DNA of 64,000 nt, taken from an uncultured Erythrobacter sp. (GTDB taxonomy: Bacteria; Pseudomonadota; Alphaproteobacteria; Sphingomonadales; Sphingomonadaceae). Below, one piece after another: positions 1 through 7,459 of the stretch (positions are counted from its first letter, which is position 1; each line of letters starts with the position of its first letter). The translations under genes and the position numbers were made by a program. A model generated the notes under the pieces. That model worked only from the letters and a program-made list of their open reading frames with translations, made no database searches and had not been told where the DNA came from. The stretch spans positions 585,838 to 649,837 of the forward strand of contig CANLPY010000002.1 of the NCBI GenBank assembly GCA_947493165.1, read 5' to 3'.

Positions 1-502
1 CATCGCGCTCTCGCATCAGGCGCAGCATGGTCGTGACAAAATTGGAATGTCCCGCCCCATAAACCCAACTGGCGCGCACGATCATGTCACCCTTACCAGC
101 GCCATCTTCACCGAGAGATTTAGTCTTACCATAAACCGACAGAGGCCGCTTTGCATCATCCGGGCCATAGGGCTGCGACGACCGGCCATCAAAGACAAAA
201 TCCGTCGAAATTTGAACAAGCCGTCCACCAAGCTCGTCCATTGCCTCCGCCATCGCAATCACAGCATCGGCGTTTATGGCACGCGCAAGATTTGCCTCAG
301 ATTCGGCCCTATCAACGGCGGTGTAGGCACCTGCATTGATTAATACATCGGGCGCGGCACGCGCCACGAGAGCGCCAAGGCGCGATGGCTTCGACAGATC
401 AAAATCGTCACGGCTGGGTGCGAAAATGTGCAAACCTTCAGGCGCAGTTCTCTGTAAAGCAGAACCGAGCTGACCAGTCCCACCGGTCAACAGAACCTTC
501 AT
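1..502 (-). CDS. rfbD: dTDP-4-dehydrorhamnose reductase (partial, C-terminus beyond window)
   Basis: It would reduce dTDP-4-dehydro-L-rhamnose to dTDP-L-rhamnose in the cytoplasm, the last step of activated rhamnose synthesis. Translating the minus strand from the ATG at 502 gives an SDR-type start, [16 protein letters not shown], with the GxxGxxG nucleotide-binding loop at about residues 7-13, then NAGAYTAVDRAE, STDFVFDG and an S-V-Y-GKTK stretch holding the Tyr/Lys catalytic pair. All are typical of RmlD. About 167 codons lie in the window, against roughly 290 for the family. The start overlaps the rfbC stop (ATGA), so it is the third gene of an rfbA-rfbC-rfbD operon. Confidence 0.93.
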   Translation of the reverse strand, partial: MKVLLTGGTGQLGSALQRTAPEGLHIFAPSRDDFDLSKPSRLGALVARAAPDVLINAGAYTAVDRAESEANLARAINADAVIAMAEAMDELGGRLVQISTDFVFDGRSSQPYGPDDAKRPLSVYGKTKSLGEDGAGKGDMIVRASWVYGAGHSNFVTTMLRLMRERD

Positions 503-1044
503 TTGAATGCACTCACATCAGCCAATGAACGCCCCGATTTATCCTTCTCGGAAAGCAAAAGCTCATGATCCAGTTGCGGCCAATCGACCGCGACGCTGGC
601 GTCATTCCAAGCCAGAGTTTGTTCATTCTCCGGCGCGTAAGGTGCAGTGCACTTATAGAGGAAATCTGTGTCATCTTCTAAGGTTAGAAAACCATGCGCA
701 AACCCTTCTGGGACCCAGAACATTCGCTTGTTGCGGGCCGATAGTTCAACCCCTACCCATTTCCCGAAATGCTCAGAGGATCGTCGCAGATCTACCGCGA
801 CATCAAAAACAGCGCCAGTAGCGACACGGACCAGCTTGCCTTGTGATACCGGGTTTTGAAAATGCAATCCGCGCAACACGCCCCGCTGCGAGCGACTGTG
901 GTTGTCCTGAACAAAATCGACATCAAGGCCGGCGTCGTGAAAGGCTTGTGCATTCCAGCTTTCCATGAAGAAACCGCGATCATCGCCAAATACAGCCGGC
1001 TCAATGATTATTGGCCCAGGAATATTGCACGGGATGAACTTCAT
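499..1044 (-). CDS. rfbC: dTDP-4-dehydrorhamnose 3,5-epimerase
   Basis: RmlC-type cupin epimerase of 181 aa, the normal family length. It epimerises dTDP-4-dehydro-6-deoxyglucose at C3 and C5. The family motif [11 protein letters not shown] is at about 20-30, and [10 protein letters not shown] carries the expected active-site His at about residue 61. [10 protein letters not shown] follows in the second half. The gene overlaps rfbA by four bases (ATGA) at its start and rfbD at its end, so translation is probably coupled. No rfbB (glucose 4,6-dehydratase) is visible here. Confidence 0.96.
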   Translation of the reverse strand: MKFIPCNIPGPIIIEPAVFGDDRGFFMESWNAQAFHDAGLDVDFVQDNHSRSQRGVLRGLHFQNPVSQGKLVRVATGAVFDVAVDLRRSSEHFGKWVGVELSARNKRMFWVPEGFAHGFLTLEDDTDFLYKCTAPYAPENEQTLAWNDASVAVDWPQLDHELLLSEKDKSGRSLADVSAFK

Positions 1045-1931
1045 TGCCGTATCGGATCTTCGAGCAGCGATTGCAGGTAAGCGCCATAACCTGACTTCAG
1101 CAAAGGCCGAGCCAATTCTTCAAGCGACGCATCATTGATGAAACCTTGCCGCCAGGCGATCTCTTCTGGGCAGCACAGTTTCAAACCCTGGCGCTCTTCA
1201 GTAATGCGCACAAAGGTAGAGGCATCCAGCAATGATCCATGAGTGCCGGTGTCAAGCCAGGCAAAGCCGCGCCCCATAAGCTCAACCGCCAAAGCATCAT
1301 CGTCCAGATACAGCCGATTAAGGTCCGTTATTTCCAGCTCTCCGCGGCTTGAGGGCTTGAGTTCGCGCGCGCGATCAACAACCGTTTCGTCGTAGAAATA
1401 AAGACCCGTTACGGCATAGTTCGATTTTGGAGCCTGCGGCTTTTCTTCAAGGGAGACAGCATTTCCAGCTGCGCCAAATTCGACAACACCATAGTCTTCG
1501 GGATTGTTGACGCGGTATGCGAAAACACTCGCGCCAGCGGTTTTGCTATCGGCGTGAGACAAGACTTCAGGCAAACCGTGCCCGTAGAAAATATTGTCAC
1601 CCAGAACCAAGGCAGATTGCTCATCTCCCAGGAAGTCAGCGCCAATCAAGAATGCCTGAGCCAACCCTTTTGGTTCCGGCTGGACAGCATAACTAAGAGA
1701 TATCCCCCATTGTGATCCATCACCCAAAACTCGGCGAAACTGCGCTGCATCTTCGGGTGTTGTGATAACCAAGACATCGCGAATTCCCGCCAACATTAGG
1801 GTACTCAGCGGATAATAAATCATTGGCTTATCGTAGATCGGCATCAATTGTTTTGAGACGCCATTAGTCAAAGGATAGAGGCGCGTACCTGAACCACCCG
1901 CTAGGATAATGCCCTTCCGGCTAGTGGTCAT
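1041..1931 (-). CDS. rfbA: glucose-1-phosphate thymidylyltransferase
   Basis: RmlA makes dTDP-glucose from glucose-1-phosphate and dTTP, the entry step of dTDP-rhamnose synthesis. The 296-aa protein has the nucleotidyltransferase signature [11 protein letters not shown] near residue 12, the [10 protein letters not shown] stretch, [10 protein letters not shown] around 110, and EEKP and WLDTGTH motifs. Length and motifs match the family throughout. It is the first gene of the minus-strand rhamnose operon. Its promoter should lie in the 188-base gap shared with the divergent nucleotidyltransferase of the lasso cluster. Confidence 0.96.
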   Translation of the reverse strand: MTTSRKGIILAGGSGTRLYPLTNGVSKQLMPIYDKPMIYYPLSTLMLAGIRDVLVITTPEDAAQFRRVLGDGSQWGISLSYAVQPEPKGLAQAFLIGADFLGDEQSALVLGDNIFYGHGLPEVLSHADSKTAGASVFAYRVNNPEDYGVVEFGAAGNAVSLEEKPQAPKSNYAVTGLYFYDETVVDRARELKPSSRGELEITDLNRLYLDDDALAVELMGRGFAWLDTGTHGSLLDASTFVRITEERQGLKLCCPEEIAWRQGFINDASLEELARPLLKSGYGAYLQSLLEDPIRQ

Positions 1932-2119
1932 TAGAAACTCGCTCCTGCTTTGCGCGCACGTTGTAGATACATAGAGTTATCGGCATCGCAGCCCGCTGCG
2001 ATTGGGTCAACGCCGCAACTCTCCCTCGCCAACAGAGTTAACTCAATATCGTGCAAAGCGATGTTAAATGATTGGAACAGCTCTGGTCACAAGGTTTCGA
2101 TTGCAGCATCACTAAGGCC

Positions 2120-3283
2120 ATGGATAAGATGCCGCCAATAGATGCTGTGCTTGCTGCCGCAGTGCGCGGTGAACGCGCCGATTGGTCTGCCATGTCCAAA
2201 GATCGGCAAGAATGCGCCGCCTTGGTCCCCAAATTGTGGCAGCGCATAGCGTTTCATGGAATCGCACCAATGCTGCACGCAATCTCTGAGAACCTCGTCG
2301 GCTGGCCCGATCCGCTGGTCCAAAAGATCCGAAACGAAGCGCACATGGCGAGCCTTTGGGAAGTCACGCATCGCAATTGTATAAGCGATTTGAGCGAAGC
2401 TTTTGTTCAAAAAGGCATCCAAAGCACAATCATGAAGGGAACGGCCCTTGCCTATTCGCTCTATCCTGATCCGTCGCACCGCCGCCGTGGCGATACCGAC
2501 CTGCTGATCCGGCCAGGCAATACTGCAAAGGCTAGGAAGCTCTTGGATAACTCTGGATGGATCAGACGTCCCAGCCCTCAAGGCCTTATGTCTCAAGAGA
2601 CATGGATCTTCGATACCGGAGTGGGTTTCATTCACGAGCTCGATCTGCATTGGCAAGTGCAAGACCGCGCGACACTGCAATCTGTTTTGCCTAACGAACA
2701 ATTTTTCGAAGGGACAGCCCCACTCTCGCAGCTCTGTGCAGATGCCCGCATGCCCAGCCTTGCGCTCAGTCTCATTCAAATCGCGATCAATCAGGCCTGG
2801 CATGAGGCCAGAGGACTGGCTGTCGATGGGCGCAAAGTCTGCGGCGGTAAGCGATTGATTTGGGCAAAGGATTGTGACCTGCTGGCGCGCAGTCTTACCT
2901 CGCAAGATTGGGCCGCTATTATCGAAATGAGTGAGCAGGGAAATATCATGCCGGTAGTCAAAGATGCGCTTGAATTTGCTCGGTCGGTTTTTGTCACACC
3001 GATCCCGCAAGACATCGCAGCACGTTTGGCCAAGCCTACCACCAACCAAACTATCGTGCGCTATCTACGCAACCCCGACCTGGCGCGCGAATTCCTAATC
3101 GATCTGCGTCATACGCCGGGATTGCGCCGGAAAATAGAACTGGTTCGGGCTAATGCGTTGCCATCTCGCACACACTTGCAATCCAAATATCAAGACCATG
3201 CACATTGGCCTACGTTCGCATTGCATGCACGGCGGCTAAGCCGGTCAGTGCTGCGCTTGGTGAGAGCAGGTCTGCCACGATGA
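2120..3283 (+). CDS. nucleotidyltransferase-family protein of the lasso cluster
   Basis: A 387-aa protein resembling the uncharacterised nucleotidyltransferase family PF14907. The key motif is RRRGDTDLLI, a G-D-x-D metal-binding signature like that of Pol-beta-type transferases, preceded by IMKGTALA. Such genes recur in proteobacterial and firmicute lasso clusters, where their role is largely unproven: nucleotidylation of the peptide, or an accessory function. The ATG at 2120 was chosen over an in-frame TTG at 2072; an ATG at 2129 is also possible, with AAGG 11 bases upstream. The stop overlaps the exporter start (ATGA), which ties it to the transporter. Confidence 0.75.
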   Translation: MDKMPPIDAVLAAAVRGERADWSAMSKDRQECAALVPKLWQRIAFHGIAPMLHAISENLVGWPDPLVQKIRNEAHMASLWEVTHRNCISDLSEAFVQKGIQSTIMKGTALAYSLYPDPSHRRRGDTDLLIRPGNTAKARKLLDNSGWIRRPSPQGLMSQETWIFDTGVGFIHELDLHWQVQDRATLQSVLPNEQFFEGTAPLSQLCADARMPSLALSLIQIAINQAWHEARGLAVDGRKVCGGKRLIWAKDCDLLARSLTSQDWAAIIEMSEQGNIMPVVKDALEFARSVFVTPIPQDIAARLAKPTTNQTIVRYLRNPDLAREFLIDLRHTPGLRRKIELVRANALPSRTHLQSKYQDHAHWPTFALHARRLSRSVLRLVRAGLPR

Positions 3284-4935
3284 CCGACACATTTCTATGG
3301 AAGCAAGCCAGACTGTTTCGCCGTGAGCTAGCCTTGATCAGCACAGTAGGCTTGCTGAGCTCATTAGCAGCATTGAGTGTACCTTGGCTCGCTGGACAAT
3401 TGCTAGGCGGGATGGTCAGCGATTTCTCTCCCAACCTTTACGGTGTGACGGGGCTGCTCATACTCGGGCTCGCAATCATGGCTGCGCTTAATATCTGCGC
3501 AGGTCTTGTGTCTGCGAGAACGTCAGGGCTGATCTTGGCGCGCATCCGCACCGAGACATACAATCACCTCCAACATTTGCCGAACGCGTTCCATGACATG
3601 AGCAAGCGTGGTGATTTGCTATCGCTAATGACCCATGACGTGCGCGGTTTGGCCAGCTTTTTAACCGCAACGCTCGCAAGTATCCCCTCCATGTTGCTGA
3701 CCGTAATTGGCGCAAGTTTTTTACTTCTATTAGTCGACCCTGTTATGGCGCTGGTGATCCCAATCCTTATCCCGCTGTTCTTCATTGTGACACGGTTGGT
3801 CGGAAGGCGTTTGCGAACCTTGGCAGCGGAAGTTCGCCAAGCCGAAGCTGAAGTCATCTGGGCGGCTGAACGAGACCTCGAACTGGTCCCGGCAACCAAA
3901 GCCTTCGCGCGCGAGGCACCTCAATCCCGACACTATGCAGCCGCAATCGATAGAGCGCGCATCCTAAGCCTACGCGAAGATCGAATAACCACCATCATAA
4001 CCCCGCTAATATCATTCGTGTGTGCGCTCATAGCCATTTGCGTGGTTGTCTTCGCGAGCTCGCAATCGAGTGGTGAAGCGCGCAATCCAGGCGACCTTTT
4101 TGCAACCCTGCTCTACGCTGCGCTGCTCACTCGGCCTGTCGGCGGGTTGGCGGGCGTTTATGGTCAATGGCAAATCGCGCGGGGCACAGTAGCTAGGCTG
4201 GAACGCATACTAAGTGAGCCAAGGGAGCGAGGCTATCAGGGCAAGTCTCTCAAAGGCCGCGCCCAAGGCTCCTTGAGTTTTGAGAAAGTTACGTTCGGGT
4301 ATCAAGGCCGTGACCGCGTTCTACACTGTGTGGACTTCACAATTGAGCCGGGTCAAGTTGTTGCGCTGACCGGAGCCAACGGCGTTGGTAAATCTACAAT
4401 CGCACGACTCTTGATGGGGTTTTACGCGCCGCAAGACGGCAGAGTTTTGCTGGACAATGTCGATGTGCGGCAAATTCAGGTGCAAGAATTGCGGCGTCAG
4501 TTCGGCTACGTTCCGCAACGCGCACAGCTCTTCAATGGCAGTATAGCGCAGAATATCGCTTTCGGCTGCGACAACGCGTCACCTGAAGCAATAGCGAATG
4601 CGGTTCGGATTGCTCAGGGCACTGACTTTATTGAACGATTGCCTGACGGACTTGGGACTGAGATCGGTGATAACGGCGTGCGTTTATCCGGCGGCCAACG
4701 TCAACGCATCGCGCTTGCTCGTGCTCTGCTAATCGATCCACCTGTCCTGATCTTGGATGAAGCCACGAGCATGTATGATAGAGCCAGCGAGGCGGCATTT
4801 ATTGCTGAATGTGCTGATGCATTCGCAGGCCGAACAGTGCTCTTGATCACCCATCGCCCCGCAACCTTGGCGCTCGCAGATCGAATACTAGAAGTTAGTG
4901 GCGGTGGAGTTTTAGAAAAGGCGCTCTGCCAATAA
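3280..4935 (+). CDS. ABC exporter (permease-ATPase), probable lasso peptide transporter D
   Basis: A 551-aa half-transporter with an N-terminal type I exporter membrane domain (several hydrophobic segments in about residues 15-290) and a C-terminal ATPase. Walker A is GANGVGKST at about 365-373, followed by the Q-loop region YVPQRAQLF, the signature LSGGQRQ, Walker B LILDEATS and the H-loop ITHR. It probably exports the mature lasso peptide and may give self-immunity. The ATG at 3280 overlaps the upstream stop, so I preferred it over an in-frame start at 3205. It ends 14 bases from the convergent B1 gene. Confidence 0.9.
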   Translation: MTDTFLWKQARLFRRELALISTVGLLSSLAALSVPWLAGQLLGGMVSDFSPNLYGVTGLLILGLAIMAALNICAGLVSARTSGLILARIRTETYNHLQHLPNAFHDMSKRGDLLSLMTHDVRGLASFLTATLASIPSMLLTVIGASFLLLLVDPVMALVIPILIPLFFIVTRLVGRRLRTLAAEVRQAEAEVIWAAERDLELVPATKAFAREAPQSRHYAAAIDRARILSLREDRITTIITPLISFVCALIAICVVVFASSQSSGEARNPGDLFATLLYAALLTRPVGGLAGVYGQWQIARGTVARLERILSEPRERGYQGKSLKGRAQGSLSFEKVTFGYQGRDRVLHCVDFTIEPGQVVALTGANGVGKSTIARLLMGFYAPQDGRVLLDNVDVRQIQVQELRRQFGYVPQRAQLFNGSIAQNIAFGCDNASPEAIANAVRIAQGTDFIERLPDGLGTEIGDNGVRLSGGQRQRIALARALLIDPPVLILDEATSMYDRASEAAFIAECADAFAGRTVLLITHRPATLALADRILEVSGGGVLEKALCQ

Positions 4936-4949
4936 CAGGAAGCCTAATT

Positions 4950-5231
4950 CTATTCGGCATTCACTGTGATCAACTTCCGCTCTGTTAATTCACTCAGAAG
5001 CGCCATGATATCGCGTTCGATGTCTGAACGCGGGGCATCAAATTCTGCCTCAATCGCATCGCACAGCATTGAAATCGATTGGCCTTGCGCTTCTATCATC
5101 TCCCAAATCCGGCCACCTACGGCGTTCAACCCGAAATATATACCGGTTTCCAAATCAAGCATCACAATCTCGCCGCTGACTTCACGCGCCACGACGTCAT
5201 CTGACGCTTGTATGATATCGCTGAGTTGCAC
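4950..5231 (-). CDS. lasso peptide B1 protein (PqqD-family RiPP recognition element)
   Basis: A 93-aa PqqD-like protein. In split-B lasso systems such proteins bind the precursor leader and deliver it to the B2 protease and cyclase. The pattern MLDLETGIYFGLNAVGGRIWEMI (residues about 24-46) is the characteristic second and third strands plus helix of the PqqD/RRE fold, followed by a C-terminal helical part. Its predicted ligand is the YxxPxLxxxG leader of the precursor at 7260-7412. It is the last gene of the minus-strand cluster operon, three bases after the kinase-like gene. Confidence 0.9.
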   Translation of the reverse strand: MQLSDIIQASDDVVAREVSGEIVMLDLETGIYFGLNAVGGRIWEMIEAQGQSISMLCDAIEAEFDAPRSDIERDIMALLSELTERKLITVNAE

Positions 5232-5234
5232 GTT

Positions 5235-6080
5235 TCAGTTGGCCTTCAAATCAAGTTTACGGACGGCCGTAATGACGCGGTTGAGTTCCGAATAATCACG
5301 GCGATAGTCAAGCGAATAGCAAGCAATTGTCCGCGACAGTTCAGCTAAACGGGTGAAATGGTCTTCGAGGCGGCGTTTATCCTCTACGTCCAGAATAAAC
5401 GAGTGCTGCAACAATTGAGCGAGCGCTTGAGAGGCCCCAAGCCGACTGATTTGGACCTCTGCAGGATCGGTATCGGATAACAATAATAGCGCAGCCAAGG
5501 GCACTGCTGTTGCTGAAACTGGCATTGAATCTGCGATGTCAATCGCGCGCTTGCGATCATCGTCCAATGCCACAAGGCACCTTCCGAACACAAAGTTGAA
5601 GCTATCGCCCATCAGTCTCAGCGTCGGCTCTTTGGGCTGCACAAAAAGGCCGTCATCGTCGCTGGTAATTTCAACAACATCTTCGGTCAGAAACGGATAA
5701 CCGGCTTTCGCTAAAGTCGCAGCTAGGGTGGTTTTACCGCTGCGTGATTGACCGATAAACGCCAGCGCCGCGCCTTCATATACAATCGCGCTGCCGTGTA
5801 GGCATAGCCCGCCAGTATGGTTGGCGATCACGGGCAAAATAGCATTGCGATAAATGTCATACACCGCCTCTGCACCGCCTTCTTCGGCTGGTATAGCGAC
5901 CACATGTGAGCCGCGTTCAGCGATCTGAAAATCTGCATCGCCGGGAAACCGAACAAGGAAACCTCCATCTGCACGGTGAAACTCTGCCTTCACTTGCCCT
6001 TCGGTTGTTATCCAACGGTCATAGGGTTCATCTGGCAGCGCAGACTGCTGGCGCGCAGCTTCAATTTTTAGCACAGTCAA
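5235..6080 (-). CDS. HPr-kinase-like P-loop kinase of the lasso cluster
   Basis: A 281-aa protein related to the HprK C-terminal kinase domain. It shows LHGSA at about 94-98, Walker A GQSRSGKTTL at about 110-119, and TEDVVEI at about 132-138 where HprK has its catalytic Asp. No HPr or PTS gene is nearby. Homologues in paeninodin-type clusters phosphorylate a Ser of the lasso precursor, which is the likely role here. The start is a TTG at 6080 that overlaps the methyltransferase stop (TTGA); a GTG two codons later is the alternative and no early ATG exists. Coupled translation is likely. Confidence 0.85.
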   Translation of the reverse strand: MTVLKIEAARQQSALPDEPYDRWITTEGQVKAEFHRADGGFLVRFPGDADFQIAERGSHVVAIPAEEGGAEAVYDIYRNAILPVIANHTGGLCLHGSAIVYEGAALAFIGQSRSGKTTLAATLAKAGYPFLTEDVVEITSDDDGLFVQPKEPTLRLMGDSFNFVFGRCLVALDDDRKRAIDIADSMPVSATAVPLAALLLLSDTDPAEVQISRLGASQALAQLLQHSFILDVEDKRRLEDHFTRLAELSRTIACYSLDYRRDYSELNRVITAVRKLDLKAN

Positions 6081-7204
6081 TGTTCGCAGTCCCGCGCCAA
6101 GACCGACAATACAAAATCGCGCGTAGCGCGATCAGTTGGGAACAGGTCAGGCATTTCACGTAGGACACGCTTTACGATTTCGCCGGCTGTGCGGCTGCCA
6201 TCAATTTCTGACGCAATAAATGCCCGCGCTTGACCCAGCTTACCCAAAGCGAGCGGCTCCGATGAACTCTGCACCAAATCGTGCGGCGACAACACGCGGC
6301 TGTTCCAGGTGGACATTTTTTGCCGAGCGGCTCCGCGTGGAGGTTGGACCACCCAAGTCATCATCGTTCCGTCTCGGCGGAATTTAAGGCTGATTTCAAC
6401 CTGATCTCTCGCCTTAACCGGGAATTCGCTGTTTACTGGCAAGAAAGCTTGGCGTCTCCCAATGCTGTCAGCCTCGATCGGCGAGTTCGTCATCCGAATG
6501 CCTTTGTTAAGTTCGCAATCGAACCAGCCTGCTAGCCCGTGGAACTGTCCGTCTTGTTCAATGTTGAGTGTCGCCTTGAATGACAAAAGTTCAGGGCTTT
6601 CAATTTTCAGATCAATACCACCAAGCCTTGAAGGGGAAGACATCAAGTCAGGAGCGCTGAAATCAACAGCATGTCTGGTGTTGCGTTGATAGTGATCGAG
6701 CCAATGCAATTGCTCCGGTATCTCTGGCTCCAGCCATGCCCCTGACAAAGTTCGTGATTTTTCAGAGGATACCGCTGCGACGAACAAATGCATAGCTGAT
6801 GGGATCACAACCCCGCTAGGTTTAAGGAAGCGTCGCCGCGCATCCTCCAACAGCTCTATGATCCCATAGTCAAAGCCAAAGAAGCCGACGTGATCACAGA
6901 TCAACGCATCAACTTTGTGCGGTAATTCGGTCCGGAATGTCTGCTCTGCGATGCAATGATAGCGATCAGCCAGTCCAGCTCTTTGGACCGTTTCCCGCGC
7001 CAAATGGATTGCATCGCTATGATCAATGCCCCAAACTTCAGACGCTCCCGCTTCCAAGCACAAAATTCCCAGCACGCCCACACCGCAGCCAAGATCAGCA
7101 ACGCGGTCCCCGTTTGAAATTGCTTGGGAAACGGCTTGTTTGAATAGCCGCGTGCGCCCCTTCAGCGTCAAATACTCAAGATGTTCGCGGAGTGTGTCAG
7201 CCAA
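6077..7204 (-). CDS. PRMT-like SAM methyltransferase with C-terminal PqqD-like domain
   Basis: A 375-aa protein. Residues about 8-270 follow the protein arginine methyltransferase layout: SAM motif I VADLGCGVGVLG (35-46), acidic post-I GIDHS (59-63), a strand ending VIPSA (133-137) and a beta-barrel segment HGLAGWFDCEL (222-232). By eye, the double-Glu loop is altered (first Glu to Asp104, second to Tyr113) and the THW loop reads IGR (248-250). Residues about 318-375, with DGSRTAGEIVKRVL, resemble the helical part of PqqD and may bind a leader. TTG at 7204 is the only usable start; GAGG lies 8 bases upstream. It probably methylates the lasso precursor, and the substrate atom is unknown. Confidence 0.8.
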   Translation of the reverse strand: MADTLREHLEYLTLKGRTRLFKQAVSQAISNGDRVADLGCGVGVLGILCLEAGASEVWGIDHSDAIHLARETVQRAGLADRYHCIAEQTFRTELPHKVDALICDHVGFFGFDYGIIELLEDARRRFLKPSGVVIPSAMHLFVAAVSSEKSRTLSGAWLEPEIPEQLHWLDHYQRNTRHAVDFSAPDLMSSPSRLGGIDLKIESPELLSFKATLNIEQDGQFHGLAGWFDCELNKGIRMTNSPIEADSIGRRQAFLPVNSEFPVKARDQVEISLKFRRDGTMMTWVVQPPRGAARQKMSTWNSRVLSPHDLVQSSSEPLALGKLGQARAFIASEIDGSRTAGEIVKRVLREMPDLFPTDRATRDFVLSVLARDCEH

Positions 7205-7259
7205 TCTTGCAGCCTCAGTTGGACATCATCAGCCAATAACCTAGGCAACCGCCAAGGTC

Positions 7260-7412
7260 TCAGCCCATGAAACTCATGCCCAGACCATCGTTGGTCATGG
7301 CGCTACTGCCATCCATATCGGTCGTTCCGCTGCCACCGGTCAGATTACGAACCGATCCAAACTCTGTGAGCTTTGGTGCACTGTAAGGCGATTTCTTTGT
7401 TGTCTTTGTCAT
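7260..7412 (-). CDS. lasso peptide precursor (A)
   Basis: A 50-aa peptide from the ATG at 7412. Leader residues 10-27 read YSAPKLTEFGSVRNLTGG, an exact fit to the YxxPxLxxxGxxxxxTxG pattern bound by B1 proteins and aligning without gaps to the lariatin leader. Thr25 is the conserved penultimate leader residue, so cleavage is expected after Gly26. The 24-residue core then starts GSGTTDMD and ends MSFMG. Ring closure is predicted between the Gly1 amine and the Asp8 side chain (8-residue ring). The core has no Arg, Lys, Cys, Trp, Tyr or His. It lies between the cyclase (47-base gap) and the methyltransferase (55-base gap). A longer in-frame start near 7514 would overlap the cyclase end and is unlikely. 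Confidence 0.88.
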   Translation of the reverse strand: MTKTTKKSPYSAPKLTEFGSVRNLTGGSGTTDMDGSSAMTNDGLGMSFMG

Positions 7413-7459
7413 TTTTGCGATCCGCTTCGTTGTAACCTGCGATGTCCCACCTAGGCTGA

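Noticed and set aside
2087..3049. Minus-strand frame opposite the nucleotidyltransferase
   Set aside because: The plus-strand frame holds the GDTD motif and is coupled to the exporter; the opposite frame has none.
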